From Leishmania infantum JPCM5 (taxonomy: Eukaryota; Euglenozoa; Kinetoplastea; Trypanosomatida; Trypanosomatidae), in assembly GCF_000002875.2 (NCBI RefSeq), contig NC_009392.2, positions 310,001-374,000 on the forward strand: 64,000 nt of DNA, read 5' to 3'. Below are positions 22,176 through 31,727 of this stretch, one piece after another (position 1 is the stretch's first letter; each line of letters begins with the position of its first letter). A model generated the notes under the pieces. The model did not search any database. It saw only the letters and a program-made list of their open reading frames with translations, and had not been told where the DNA came from. The position numbers and the translations under genes are program-made.

Positions 22176-23444
22176 ATGCTGAGCGGCATCGCCGGCATCC
22201 GTCGGTGCGCGGCACGTGGGGCAGGCGGTGCTGCTGCTGCCCGTACCTCTGGTGCGGCTGCGTCCGCATCCCCCAAAGTCCCTTCTTTGCTCTGATTGCT
22301 CGCCCGCCTCGGGCGCTGGTGGCGGGAGCGCGCATTTCATGCTGTGGCGCCCCACGCGCCCGGGCGCCTCACCGGCAAGATGTCGGAGACGGCGCACCGG
22401 GTGAGGGCCCTGCGGGCTGGCAGGAAGGGCCGCGCCGGTGTGCTCCGTCGTGGCGACGAGCCTCGAGGACGATGCCGCCCGCGCCGCGGCCGTGGTGCAG
22501 TCCGGCATGCACACGATGGGCACCGTCGCCAGGGTGGAGCGCATTGCGGCGCGGGAGCCGCCGAGTAGGATGTTGCACCGCGCGAGGCTGCTGGGGCTAG
22601 TAAGGCCGCTGCGCTCCTGCGCGCACGACCCGCGCGACGTCGAGGCCATCGCGCTGATCCTGTTTGGCCGCGGCTGGCGGGCGGAGCGGCTGTGACTGCC
22701 GGGGAGGGCGGGCCCCTCGCCGTGTGTGTTTGCGTCGAAGCTCGAGCAGGACGGCATTAGCGAGAGGGCGCAGCGGGTGAAGGAGGGGAGTCTTCGCCGT
22801 GCCCCGGCCAAGTACAAGGGCACCATGAGCTGCATGTTCGGCGTGTCTGCGGTCCGTGACGTCTTCACGATGAACCGCCGCGCCCACCGGCGGCAGCAGC
22901 GGGGCCATCAGCTCAAGACAGCCATCGAGACCCCCTCCAAGGCCGTACGGTGATCCCAGGGCGAGGGTGTGCTGGCGACGGCCGACGATGCTCTCGCCGT
23001 GAAGCGCAAGGATGAGGAGGCGGCGGTGCGCACGGAGGCTGCGCGGGGGCAGTAGCTCGCGGCGGGTGTACAAGGGCGCGGTCGCGCTGGCGTGCGACGG
23101 TCGTCTGTGCGATCTCGCCCGGGAGGTGGCCATGGAGCCGCTGACCGTGGCAGGCGCTGGGCTGCCGCGCCGCGACGCCTGCACGAGTCCCGTGCTCGAC
23201 CGCGAGCGCAGGCACTCGCCTACGCGCAGCACACTTTGTGGGCCCCGTCAGCCCCAGCCGCATCATCGACATCATCGGAACGAGCAGCAGCGATTTGGAC
23301 GAGCTGTTTGCCGCCGTGCACCAAGGCCGCGGCCGGCGGCGCTGTGGAGGGCACTGCGCCGCACGGTCCCGTAAAGGATGTGTGGCTGCTGCGCACGAGG
23401 CTTTTCCGCTCCGCTGCGCCTTTCCCCGGTGCTGCCGGCTGTAG
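22176..23444 (+). pseudogene. Tuzin pseudogene, copy B
   Basis: Same sequence and same lesions as copy A at 17002-18270: early stop after 38 codons, the stop after GRGWRAERL at 22693-22695, loss of the P-loop region, frame change before ALACDGRLC. No independent new lesion was noticed in this copy. It is therefore a duplicate of an already dead gene. Confidence 0.87.
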
Positions 23445-24498
23445 ATGCGAGGTGAGGTGAGGTGGTGATGGAGGAGGGCGGGGCAGGGATCTGTGCGAGC
23501 GCGTGAGTGCGGGGGTGGAGGGGCACACTCACATGCTCCGACTCGCATCTGCTGCTCTTCGTCGTGCCGCCTTTCTGTGTGGTGCCGAGCGGCTGCGGTG
23601 CCGTCTCTGTGCGCCCTCGCCCCGTGCCTATCCGCCGCCTCCATCTCTGCTGTCTGCAACGAGCGGGACCGGCGGTGACGGCGCGGCGCCGGTGGTGTCG
23701 GTGGATTGTCGCAGCGGTGGGCGCGGTGGTGCTGCGTGCCAGGGCCGCGACGGAGGAGGTGTGTATGTGTGTGTGTGTGTGTGTGTCGCTGTCTTTCCTC
23801 GCGCTGTTGTCGTGGATGCTTCTTCTGCTCTCTGGTGCTGTGAAGGGTGGCGCACGGGTGACGGGGTTGGCGGGTGGTGGCGCGGCGGTGCAGGATGGAG
23901 GGTGCTGGAGCCCTGCCGCACAGGCACGCCGAGGCCCCTCCGTCCCCCTCTGCACGCACCGCGCACCACAGGCCTCACACAGGCGCGCCTAGGACAGCGC
24001 AAGGGAGAAAGAAAGCAGCAAGCAACCGCGGGCGACAATTTGTGCCACGGCGGTCCTTTGCGCTCTCTCTTCCTCCCGTCCCTCGCCCCGGCTGTGCGCC
24101 GCGGCGGCGTGTCTGACACCCACCGGCCCCCTCTCCCTATGCTTGTGTGTATGCCAGCAGGTGGCCCACCCGCCCCAGCTGTGCACGACTCGCAGTCGTC
24201 TTTGCCTGTCCCCTCACCACTCCCCCCCCCCGCACACTTCTCGCTCTGCCTCTCTCTCCTCCCCGCCCCCAAAACAAACGCGCACGGGCAAGCGCACAGC
24301 AACAAGAAGCGCGTGCACACGCAGCAGCAACAACGACATCCCTTTGCCAGGACTCGACTCCCCTCCGCTCTCCCACTCGCTCACCCTCGCCGCCCTCCTC
24401 GCCAGCTCCGCTGCGCCATCTCGACCCCCTTGCCATTTCACCCCCCCCCCTCCGTCCACATCTGCTTTACATCCGTTTTCTGGTGTGAGCGTGCGAAG
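23445..24498 (+). other. Unit 3: tuzin-relic to amastin spacer
   Basis: Noncoding; same layout as in unit 1. Both C runs before the amastin are ten bases long here. Confidence 0.6.
24406..24488 (+). promoter_or_regulatory. Unit 3: polypyrimidine tract and likely splice acceptor of amastin
   Basis: Same arrangement as in units 1 and 2, with the proximal AG at 24487-24488. Confidence 0.4.
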
Positions 24499-25080
24499 AT
24501 GGCGTGCAGGATCGGCATGATTCTCTACGTGATCTCCCAGTTCCTCGCGTTTCTCTTTGTGCTGGTGGGCACGCCGATCGACATGTTTCGCCAACATGGT
24601 ACGAGCAAATTCGGCAACACGCCGTGTCTGACCTTGTGGGGTGTAAAGGAAGAGTGCTACAGCACCGTCTACAACGTGAAGTCGGACGATCTGTGGGCGA
24701 AGTGCCCGGACCGCCGCCTCCAGTTCCGCGTTGCCCAGGCACTCGCTGCCATTTCCATCGTCGTGTACGGCTTGGCTTTCATCCTCGGCTTCATTATGCT
24801 GTTCTGCTGCTTTTGCCTCCGCTGGGTCTGCCTGACGCTCAACATCCTTGGCTTCGGCACCTTGGGCGTCGTCTGGGCGCTCATGGTGGTGGCCTACTAC
24901 AAGGATGACGGCAGAGATTGTCCGAGGCTGAGCGACCGTTATCACTTCGGTGCTGGTTTTGCTCTCTTCGTGTCCACATGGTGCAGAGATATATTCAGTA
25001 TTATCTCTCTACTTCTTTGCTGCCACTCCGCAGACTCAGGGAAGCAGAAAGTCGCGAACCAAAATCAAAAGGAACAGTAG
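24499..25080 (+). CDS. Amastin-like surface protein, array copy 3
   Basis: The 193-residue product has the amastin signature at residues 43-53 (CLTLWGVKEEC) and four hydrophobic segments. The N-terminus is that of copy 1; the loop segment LWAKCPDRRLQFRVAQAL is that of copy 2. The last extracellular loop, fourth membrane segment and tail (RDCPRLSDRYHFGAGFALF, then CCHSADSGKQKVANQNQKEQ) resemble neither, although the final KEQ and stop are shared with copy 1. Codons in this private 3' part use more A and T (ATATTCAGTATTATC), unlike the rest of the gene, which hints at a different donor. Start chosen as for the other copies. Confidence 0.95.
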   Translation: MACRIGMILYVISQFLAFLFVLVGTPIDMFRQHGTSKFGNTPCLTLWGVKEECYSTVYNVKSDDLWAKCPDRRLQFRVAQALAAISIVVYGLAFILGFIMLFCCFCLRWVCLTLNILGFGTLGVVWALMVVAYYKDDGRDCPRLSDRYHFGAGFALFVSTWCRDIFSIISLLLCCHSADSGKQKVANQNQKEQ

Positions 25081-26351
25081 GAGGAAGAGCGCAGGAGGAA
25101 GCGGCGCTCATGTCAGCGAGAGAGGGCGCTAGGGCTGCTGGTTCCGGTCTCTGCCTCGCACCGGCTTCTCTCTCGCGCTGCCCTCTCGTGCGTGCGCGTG
25201 CGGCGCGCCCCACGCGCTCTCGAGGCGGCGCAGACGTGCTCCCACACACACGCGCAGGCCCCAGCACACAGCCCGAGGAGCCGCTCTCGCTCCCATTGTC
25301 CTCGCGTCTCTTCTCGAGCGCTTTCCTCCATCTCAACCGTTATGGCGGTGTGCGCGAATATGCTCTGACGTGTGGATGGCGGTGTGGCACGTAGGAAGGA
25401 ACATGGTACGGTGTGCCGATGGTTTGCCTCTCTCGTGCTCACGTCATGTCATGCGCGGCGCGTCTTTTCCTTCGCCGCTTGCCTGCTCTCCATCTGCACA
25501 AGGGTGTGCGCTGTGTAGATGGCAGCGCGCATCCGGCGCCGGCAAGCCCATCCATGCCCCCGTCCCCCCTCCCCGCCCTCACGCTCGCCCGGCGCACCCT
25601 TGGCGGAGCGGAGAAGCGAGATGGTGGCGCCGTCGCCGCAGGCCGGCGAATCGGCGAGGGAAAACGAGGGCGAAAGAGAGAAGAGAACAGCCGAAGCGGG
25701 AGTGGAAGGGGGACGGAGAAGGGGGGTGACGGAGGCGCTCGTGAGACGGGAGTGGGAGGGAGGGAGGAGTCAGAGAGGCCTATGCGCACGCGCGCGAAAC
25801 AGGAGAAGCGGCCGCGGCCCTCCTCCCTCCCCTCCGTCCACCTCGCCTTTCTCTTGCTGCGGCGGCACCCCGGTGCTCCTCGCACTGGCGAGAGGACGAC
25901 GCAGAGCACCGCAGCGACATGGAAGGCGCCGAGCAGCGTCTCTGCCGCACTCCCGGCTGTCGGTGCTTCGCCTTCTCTCTTCGTTGTGCGCGTGTTTGCC
26001 CTTCTTTTCGTTGCGCTCTCTCTGCGCGTGTGCAGACGCAAGAGGCCGATGGGCTGGGTGGGGAAGCGAGCAGCGGCAGCAAGTGCACACACACACACAC
26101 ACGCACGAGGCAATGAGGGGGAAAAGGAAGGAGCGAAGAAGTGCAGAGCGGAAGGGGCCCATGCGAAACGGAAAAGATGAACAACGAACGAGAGACGTGG
26201 CTGCTTTCCTCTTCGCTGCAACTCGTGCCCGTGCCCGTGTCTGCGTGTGCTTGTGCCTGTGTGCGCGCTCCGCCCCTCCATCTCGTCGCCTCTCCTGTGC
26301 TTTATCTTCGTTGCTTCTCTCACTTCGTGGCTACACCGCTGGATCCTCAAG
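25081..26351 (+). other. Unit 3: amastin downstream region
   Basis: Noncoding; matches 14730-16000 closely. Confidence 0.6.
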
Positions 26352-26721
26352 GCTCCGATGTCAAGAGTCTCCCTACCGTACTATGGAGTGCAGCAGCTTG
26401 AGGCGACTCAGGTGGAAGCATGGCATGCGGGCCGTGTGCAGGGTCTCAGAGGGCCCTGACCCGAAGCTGGCCGACTTCCTCCTTGAGCTCATCCGGCATT
26501 TACCTGTACCCGTCCCCTATTACCTGCGCGGCAGGCGCCACCACCTCCGCCCACGAGCAGCACCCTGAGCGCGGCTCGCCCTAGACGGCCCGGATTTAGC
26601 TGCAGTGCAACAGAGGTCGGTGGACCGTAGCGCGCGCGTCTACTTGCGGGCCTGCCTGCGATGGCGTGACACGCTGAAAGCGCGCATTCCGTTGCCCCGC
26701 CACGCAGGCAAACGATAAGCA
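26352..26721 (+). repeat. Unit 3: candidate SIDER-like segment
   Basis: Copy of 16001-16370, essentially identical. Confidence 0.42.
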
Positions 26722-27352
26722 GAACGAGAAGGGAGTGCGCACACACACACACACAAAACGACCAAATGCAAAACGCCCCGCATCCGCTTGCTCGCCCGAC
26801 CGCCGCCGTCGCCCGTCTTCTTCGGCTGAAAAGACGGCGTGCGTGCGCCTTTCTCCCCTTCCCCGTTGCGTTATTGTTTTATGCTTTTTTTTCTGTGCCG
26901 TCTTCCGGCGCGCGTTTCTCGCTTCTCCGCCCCTTCTCGCTTTCGCTCCTCGACTCGTCCACCCCAGCAGCGTCACCGCCCTCCCTCCCTCCCCTCGGAG
27001 AGGAGGGGCAGAGGGGACGCCGAGCTCTGCGCCGCTGCCACTGGTCGGGCTGCGCTATGTGCGCGCGTGTGTGCGTTCTCGTACGTCGGTGTATGCCCGT
27101 AGATGCATGCACATGCATAACTACACATATGCAGACGCGTGTGCCTTCGGGCAGCGCAGCCTCTTTCTGCTTCCACTCCCCTTCACCTGCCCTTCTTCTC
27201 TCCCCCTGTACGTACGTGTGTGCGGGACGCCTGCGTCGCTTCTCCCCACTCGCTGCCTCGTCCGCGCGACTCGTCCACTGCACACGCGCAAACGGGCAGG
27301 CACGCCCATACCCACATAAAGGTACGCGCTCTCGTACACTCAGCTGAGCACA
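26722..27352 (+). other. Unit 3: spacer before the tuzin relic
   Basis: Noncoding; copy of 16371-17001. Confidence 0.5.
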
Positions 27353-28623
27353 ATGCTGAGCGGCATCGCCGGCATCCGTCGGTGCGCGGCACGTGGGGCA
27401 GGCGGTGCTGCTGCTGCCCGTACCTCTGGTGCGGCTGCGTCCGCATCCCCCAAAGTCCCTTCTTTGCTCTGATTGCTCGCCCGCCTCGGGCGCTGGTGGC
27501 GGGAGCGCGCATTTCATGCTGTGGCGCCCCACGCGCCCGGGCGCCTCACCGGCAAGATGTCGGAGACGGCGCACCGGGTGAGGGCCCTGCGGGCTGGCAG
27601 GAAGGGCCGCGCCGGTGTGCTCCGTCGTGGCGACGAGCCTCGAGGACGATGCCGCCCGCGCCGCGGCCGTGGTGCAGTCCGGCATGCACACGATGGGCAC
27701 CGTCGCCAGGGTGGAGCGCATTGCGGCGCGGGAGCCGCCGAGTAGGATGTTGCACCGCGCGAGGCTGCTGGGGCTAGTAAGGCCGCTGCGCTCCTGCGCG
27801 CACGACCCGCGCGACGTCGAGGCCATCGCGCTGATCCTGTTTGGCCGCGGCTGGCGGGCGGAGCGGCTGTGACTGCCGGGGAGGGCGGGCCCCTCGCCGT
27901 GTGTGTTTGCGTCGAAGCTCGAGCAGGACGGCATTAGCGAGAGGGCGCAGCGGGTGAAGGAGGGGAGTCTTCGCCGTGCCCCGGCCAAGTACAAGGGCAC
28001 CATGAGCTGCATGTTCGGCGTGTCTGCGGTCCGTGACGTCTTCACGATGAACCGCCGCGCCCCACCGGCGGCAGCAGCGGGGCCATCAGCTCAAGACAGC
28101 CATCGAGACCCCCTCCAAGGGCCGTACGGTGATCCCAGGGCGAGGGTGTGCTGGCGACGGCCGACGATGCTCTCGCCGTGAAGCGCAAGGATGAGGAGGC
28201 GGCGGTGCGCACGGAGGCTGCGCGGGGGCAGTAGCTCGCGGCGGGTGTACAAGGGCGCGGTCGCGCTGGCGTGCGACGGTCGTCTGTGCGATCTCGCCCG
28301 GGAGGTGGCCATGGAGCCGCTGACCGTGGCAGGCGCTGGGCTGCCGCGCCGCGACGCCTGCACGAGTCCCGTGCTCGACCGCGAGCGCAGGCACTCGCCT
28401 ACGCGCAGCACACTTTGTGGGCCCCGTCAGCCCCAGCCGCATCATCGACATCATCGGAACGAGCAGCAGCGATTTGGACGAGCTGTTTGCCGCCGTGCAC
28501 CAAGGCCGCGGCCGGCGGCGCTGTGGAGGGCACTGCGCCGCACGGTCCCGTAAAGGATGTGTGGCTGCTGCGCACGAGGCTTTTCCGCTCCGCTGCGTCT
28601 TTCCCCGGTGCTGCCGGCTGTAG
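27353..28623 (+). pseudogene. Tuzin pseudogene, copy C (two extra single-base insertions)
   Basis: Carries all lesions of copies A and B. In addition it has one extra C near 28062 (CGCGCCCCACC against CGCGCCCACC) and one extra G near 28120 (CAAGGGCCG against CAAGGCCG). Both fall in homopolymer runs about 60 bases apart, so they may be real drift or sequencing errors. Part of it lies in the incomplete fourth unit. Confidence 0.86.
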
Positions 28624-28955
28624 ATGCGAGGTGAGGTGAGGTGGTGATGGAGGAGGGCGGGGCAGGGATCTGTGCGAGCGCGTGAGTGCGGGGGTGGAGG
28701 GGCACACTCACATGCTCCGACTCGCATCTGCTGCTCTTCGTCTTGCCGCCTTTCTGTGTGGTGCCGAGCGGCTGCGGTGCCGTCTCTGTGCGCCCTCGCC
28801 CCGTGCCTATCCGCCGCCTCCATCTCTGCTGTCTGCAACGAGCGGGACGGGCGGTGACGGCGCGGCGCCGGTGGTGTCGGTGGATTGTCGCAGCGGTGGG
28901 CGCGGTGGTGCTGCGTGCCAGGGCCGCGACGGAGGAGGTGTGTATGTGTGTGTGT
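28205..28955 (+). repeat. Partial fourth array unit (0.75 kb)
   Basis: Matches the first 750 bases of the unit (tuzin 3' relic and following spacer), with a few private changes (GCGTCTTTCC near 28595, CGTCTTGCC near 28740). Identity stops inside the GT microsatellite at about 28955, where the sequence turns to T-rich unique DNA. Confidence 0.9.
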
Positions 28956-29882
28956 ATTTTTCGTCTTTTTGTGTTTTTTTTTCGTTGTCAATCGGTGTTC
29001 TACCTGTTGCTGTGATGGGCGCATATGCGAGCAGCGTCTTAGGAGACAATCCAGTGATGTGGCTCATGCGGGATACATGTTATGGGTCACGCGTAGGTGC
29101 GCGAGCGCTCCGGTGAAATTGGATCTCGTACAGTATGTGTGTTGTTATCGATTTTTTTTGTGACGACTGGAACACGCTGAGGGGAGGTTTGGCATTTAGC
29201 GAATGCCACCGGCATCAGTTATGGTGATTCCACGCGGATTCGCAAGTGTTGTGGATACGAGGCTGTGTGCGCGCACACAGCACGGGCGTATAGCTTACGC
29301 GTGTCTCCTGGGCTTTCTCTGAGCACAACCTGCACTGCCCCTCCTCATGTTCACTCTGAAGAGAAATGGGCGTTATGCTGTCTGTAGTCGCGAAAGCCTT
29401 CTACTTCCCTCCCTCTACATCTTATCGGTGATGAGGGGTCGCACTCACCTCTCTCGTGTTTTCGCCAGGATCGTTCTCACAGCGTACCAAGTGCCACACA
29501 ACTCTCTTTGTTTGGACGAAGCGCAGACAACAGCACCCCTGTCACGCGCTCCTTTCTTCTACCCCCCCCTCCTCCCCCACCTCCTCCCTCTCTCCTCCGT
29601 GCAGCCCTCTCTCCCATTTCTCGCTGTTCGCGCCCTGTCTGGGGCTTCGCTTCGGTCTTTTCTCATCAAGTTGTGCGGCGGACGAGAGCGCAAGAGGGAT
29701 CGTCTTTGCGCGTGTGTCCGTCGAGGCTCGGGTGCGTGCCACCATCATACTTCCCCCCACCCCATCCCACCCCCCCCAAGCACACACATCTCCACAGCAT
29801 CCCTCAACATATTCGACGAAGAGGATCGGGAGAAGAAGGGAAAACATACCAGAGTTGTGTGCTTCTCTATTTTCTATTTGCG
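28956..29882 (+). other. Unique spacer after the array
   Basis: No gene is supported. The first 400 bases are less GC-rich than the array (T-runs at 28956-28985 and 29150-29160). Pyrimidine tracts appear from 29400 on and form the leader of the next gene. Confidence 0.5.
29559..29604 (+). promoter_or_regulatory. Polypyrimidine tract and likely splice acceptor
   Basis: A nearly pure pyrimidine run of about 40 bases ends in GTGCAG, AG at 29603-29604. It would leave a leader of about 280 bases for the gene starting at 29883. Confidence 0.5.
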
Positions 29883-30755
29883 ATGCCGGACGATCGCCGT
29901 CGCTCCTCCCGCACGGACGGTGCGCTCGTCGCGCACCGTCCGGACGACTCCGCGTCGCCGGTGGAGCGACGGATGAGGGTTGATCCGCGCACCCATACGA
30001 AGTCCTTGTACCAGCGCGGCCCCGATGGCAGCGAGATGTACGCGTCCTACTATAACTCCAACGACGACCCTACCTTTCAGGAGCGCTTTAACCGGCACAA
30101 CAACGGCAATGCCTTTGTGCAGAGCGCGCAGTTCACATATGTGTCGCACGGATGTGGCGGGGGTCGCAATCCCGGCGTCGTGAAGGAGCGCCAGCGTCCA
30201 GTCGTGGTCGAGGAGCCACTGGGCGCGGACAAGCACGAGGCGAGCACGGACAGTGGTAACAATGCCAACGTGTACGCCAATCACAGGGATAAGGGGAAGC
30301 GTCGAACGTCGAAACAGGATCCCATCGTTGAAGAGCCCGACGGTGAAAACGACTACAATGACGCTGATTCGCGAGCCCACCGCCGCAGCGGCAAGAAAGG
30401 CGAGCGCAGCTCACATCCAGACGCCCTAGAGTTCTGGAGGGATCCGTGGGGTATGGAGTCGATGATGGCGGAGATGATGCAGCCACCGCTGGGATTTGGG
30501 GACGCGTTCCCCTTCACCTCTCGGCGTGCGCCAGCGCAGGGTAGACAGAAGTCGCCGTCGGCCTCGGACGAATCGAAGTGGCAGCTCAGCCCCTACAGCC
30601 GCGGCGGGGTGATGGGCGGTCCGTTCACGGGAGATTTCTTTGGCACCGGCGGGCCCGAGAGTCCGTTTCGCATGATGGAGGCAATGCAATACCACATGCA
30701 TAAGCAGCGCGCCGCCATGTTCGGCGGCGTCGATCCCTTTGCGCGTTTTATGTAG
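29883..30755 (+). CDS. Conserved hypothetical protein, weakly MLF1-like
   Basis: The 290-residue product is hydrophilic and probably largely unstructured, with charged stretches (RDKGKRRTSKQD, EEPDGENDYND). The C-terminal third is rich in Met, Phe and Gly (WGMESMMAEMMQPPLGFG, FTGDFFGTGGPE) and ends in FGGVDPFARFM. The middle segment FVQSAQFTYVSHGCGGGR followed by a KERQRP stretch loosely recalls the Ser/Tyr-Gly-Gly core of myeloid leukaemia factor (MLF1) proteins, which also have Met/Phe-rich terminal parts. This likeness is weak and the function is unknown. The ATG at 29883 is the first in the coding-like region and follows the leader. It is the last gene of the left-hand block, facing the strand switch. 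Confidence 0.75.
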   Translation: MPDDRRRSSRTDGALVAHRPDDSASPVERRMRVDPRTHTKSLYQRGPDGSEMYASYYNSNDDPTFQERFNRHNNGNAFVQSAQFTYVSHGCGGGRNPGVVKERQRPVVVEEPLGADKHEASTDSGNNANVYANHRDKGKRRTSKQDPIVEEPDGENDYNDADSRAHRRSGKKGERSSHPDALEFWRDPWGMESMMAEMMQPPLGFGDAFPFTSRRAPAQGRQKSPSASDESKWQLSPYSRGGVMGGPFTGDFFGTGGPESPFRMMEAMQYHMHKQRAAMFGGVDPFARFM

Positions 30756-31390
30756 GGTGAGAGAACAACCATCAGAGAGATGCGAGTGCGCGCGCATGCG
30801 ACATCCCTGCCGACGTCTCTGCCGCCCACCTCGCTCCCGGCGGCCTCGTTACCTTCACGTCTTGGCTGAGCTCTCTCGCTGCTCTTTACTTTTCTTTCTT
30901 TTTTTTTTCTTCGACCCCTCTCCTCCCTCGAACGTGTGCGTGCGTGCGTGTGTGTGTGTGTTTCTGGCAACCCAAAGAACTCTGCATTTTGCCTACGTCA
31001 CGAAGAAGCAGCAGAGACACACGCCTTTCTTTCCCTCGGCGTGGATGCCCCTCGTGTCCTGAGGGGCGGCCTTCGCTCTCGTAGCGGCGGTCTGTTCGAG
31101 AGAGTGAGGGAGAGAGCTATGCGCAAGAGGGCAAAAACTATATATATATACATATAGCAACCGGTCAAGCTGATCACACCATAGACATACACAGACGCAG
31201 ACACAGACGGCCACGTCTCGTTTCTCTCACAGGCGGCATGATGCTATCCACGGTATCTTTGGGTTTGCTCGTGTTGCCCTCGGGCCCGCCGCTACCGGGA
31301 GCGTATGCTTATGGATGTGCATATATGTATCTTCTCTTGTCCACGCGGGCAACTCTTGTGCGTGTGTGCGTGCGTGTGTGTGCGTGCGTG

Positions 31391-31391
31391 C

Positions 31392-31417
<26 letters not shown>
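31391..31417. repeat. GT microsatellite
   Basis: Uninterrupted GT repeat in the strand-switch region, preceded by GTGC repeats. Confidence 0.9.
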
Positions 31418-31422
<5 letters not shown>

Positions 31423-31564
31423 CGTGCTGAAGGATCGGGTTGTGGTCCTTTCCATCCTGTCCTGTTCTCTCTTTCTTATTGTTGCTCGCCTTCCCTCCCT
31501 TGTCCATCCTCTCCGCTGTGCTTGCCTCTACTAGGCGGAAGACGGAAGAAACGAAACAGATACA

Positions 31565-31584
31565 ATATATATATATATATATAT
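31565..31584. repeat. TA microsatellite
   Basis: Uninterrupted AT dinucleotide run, unusual in this GC-rich sequence. Confidence 0.9.
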
Positions 31585-31690
31585 GGTTTTGTTTACATGG
31601 GAGAGACGCGTGGGGGAGGGATAGAAGGGAACGATGTGTCTGCTGTACGTGCTCCTCCCGCCCTTCTGCCTCTCCCTCTCTCACTCTGCC

Positions 31691-31693
<3 letters not shown>

Positions 31694-31727
<34 letters not shown>
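31694..31727. repeat. GT microsatellite (about 17 repeats)
   Basis: The longest pure dinucleotide run seen in the window. Confidence 0.9.

Larger units (their letters stand above)
17852..23025 (+). repeat. Tandem amastin/tuzin-relic unit 2 (5174 bp)
   Basis: Second complete copy. Outside the amastin gene I see only scattered single-base differences from units 1 and 3 (for example GTCGC at about 20298 where the others read GCCGC, and GCCGCCGCCGCC at about 21625 where the others read GCCGCCGTCGCC) plus length changes in GT and C runs. Confidence 0.93.
23026..28204 (+). repeat. Tandem amastin/tuzin-relic unit 3 (5179 bp)
   Basis: Third complete copy. Private differences include CCGGCGG at about 23669 (GGGCGG in the others), CGCACTCCC at about 25947, GTTGCTTC at about 26309, and two extra bases inside the tuzin relic near 28062 and 28120. 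Confidence 0.93.
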
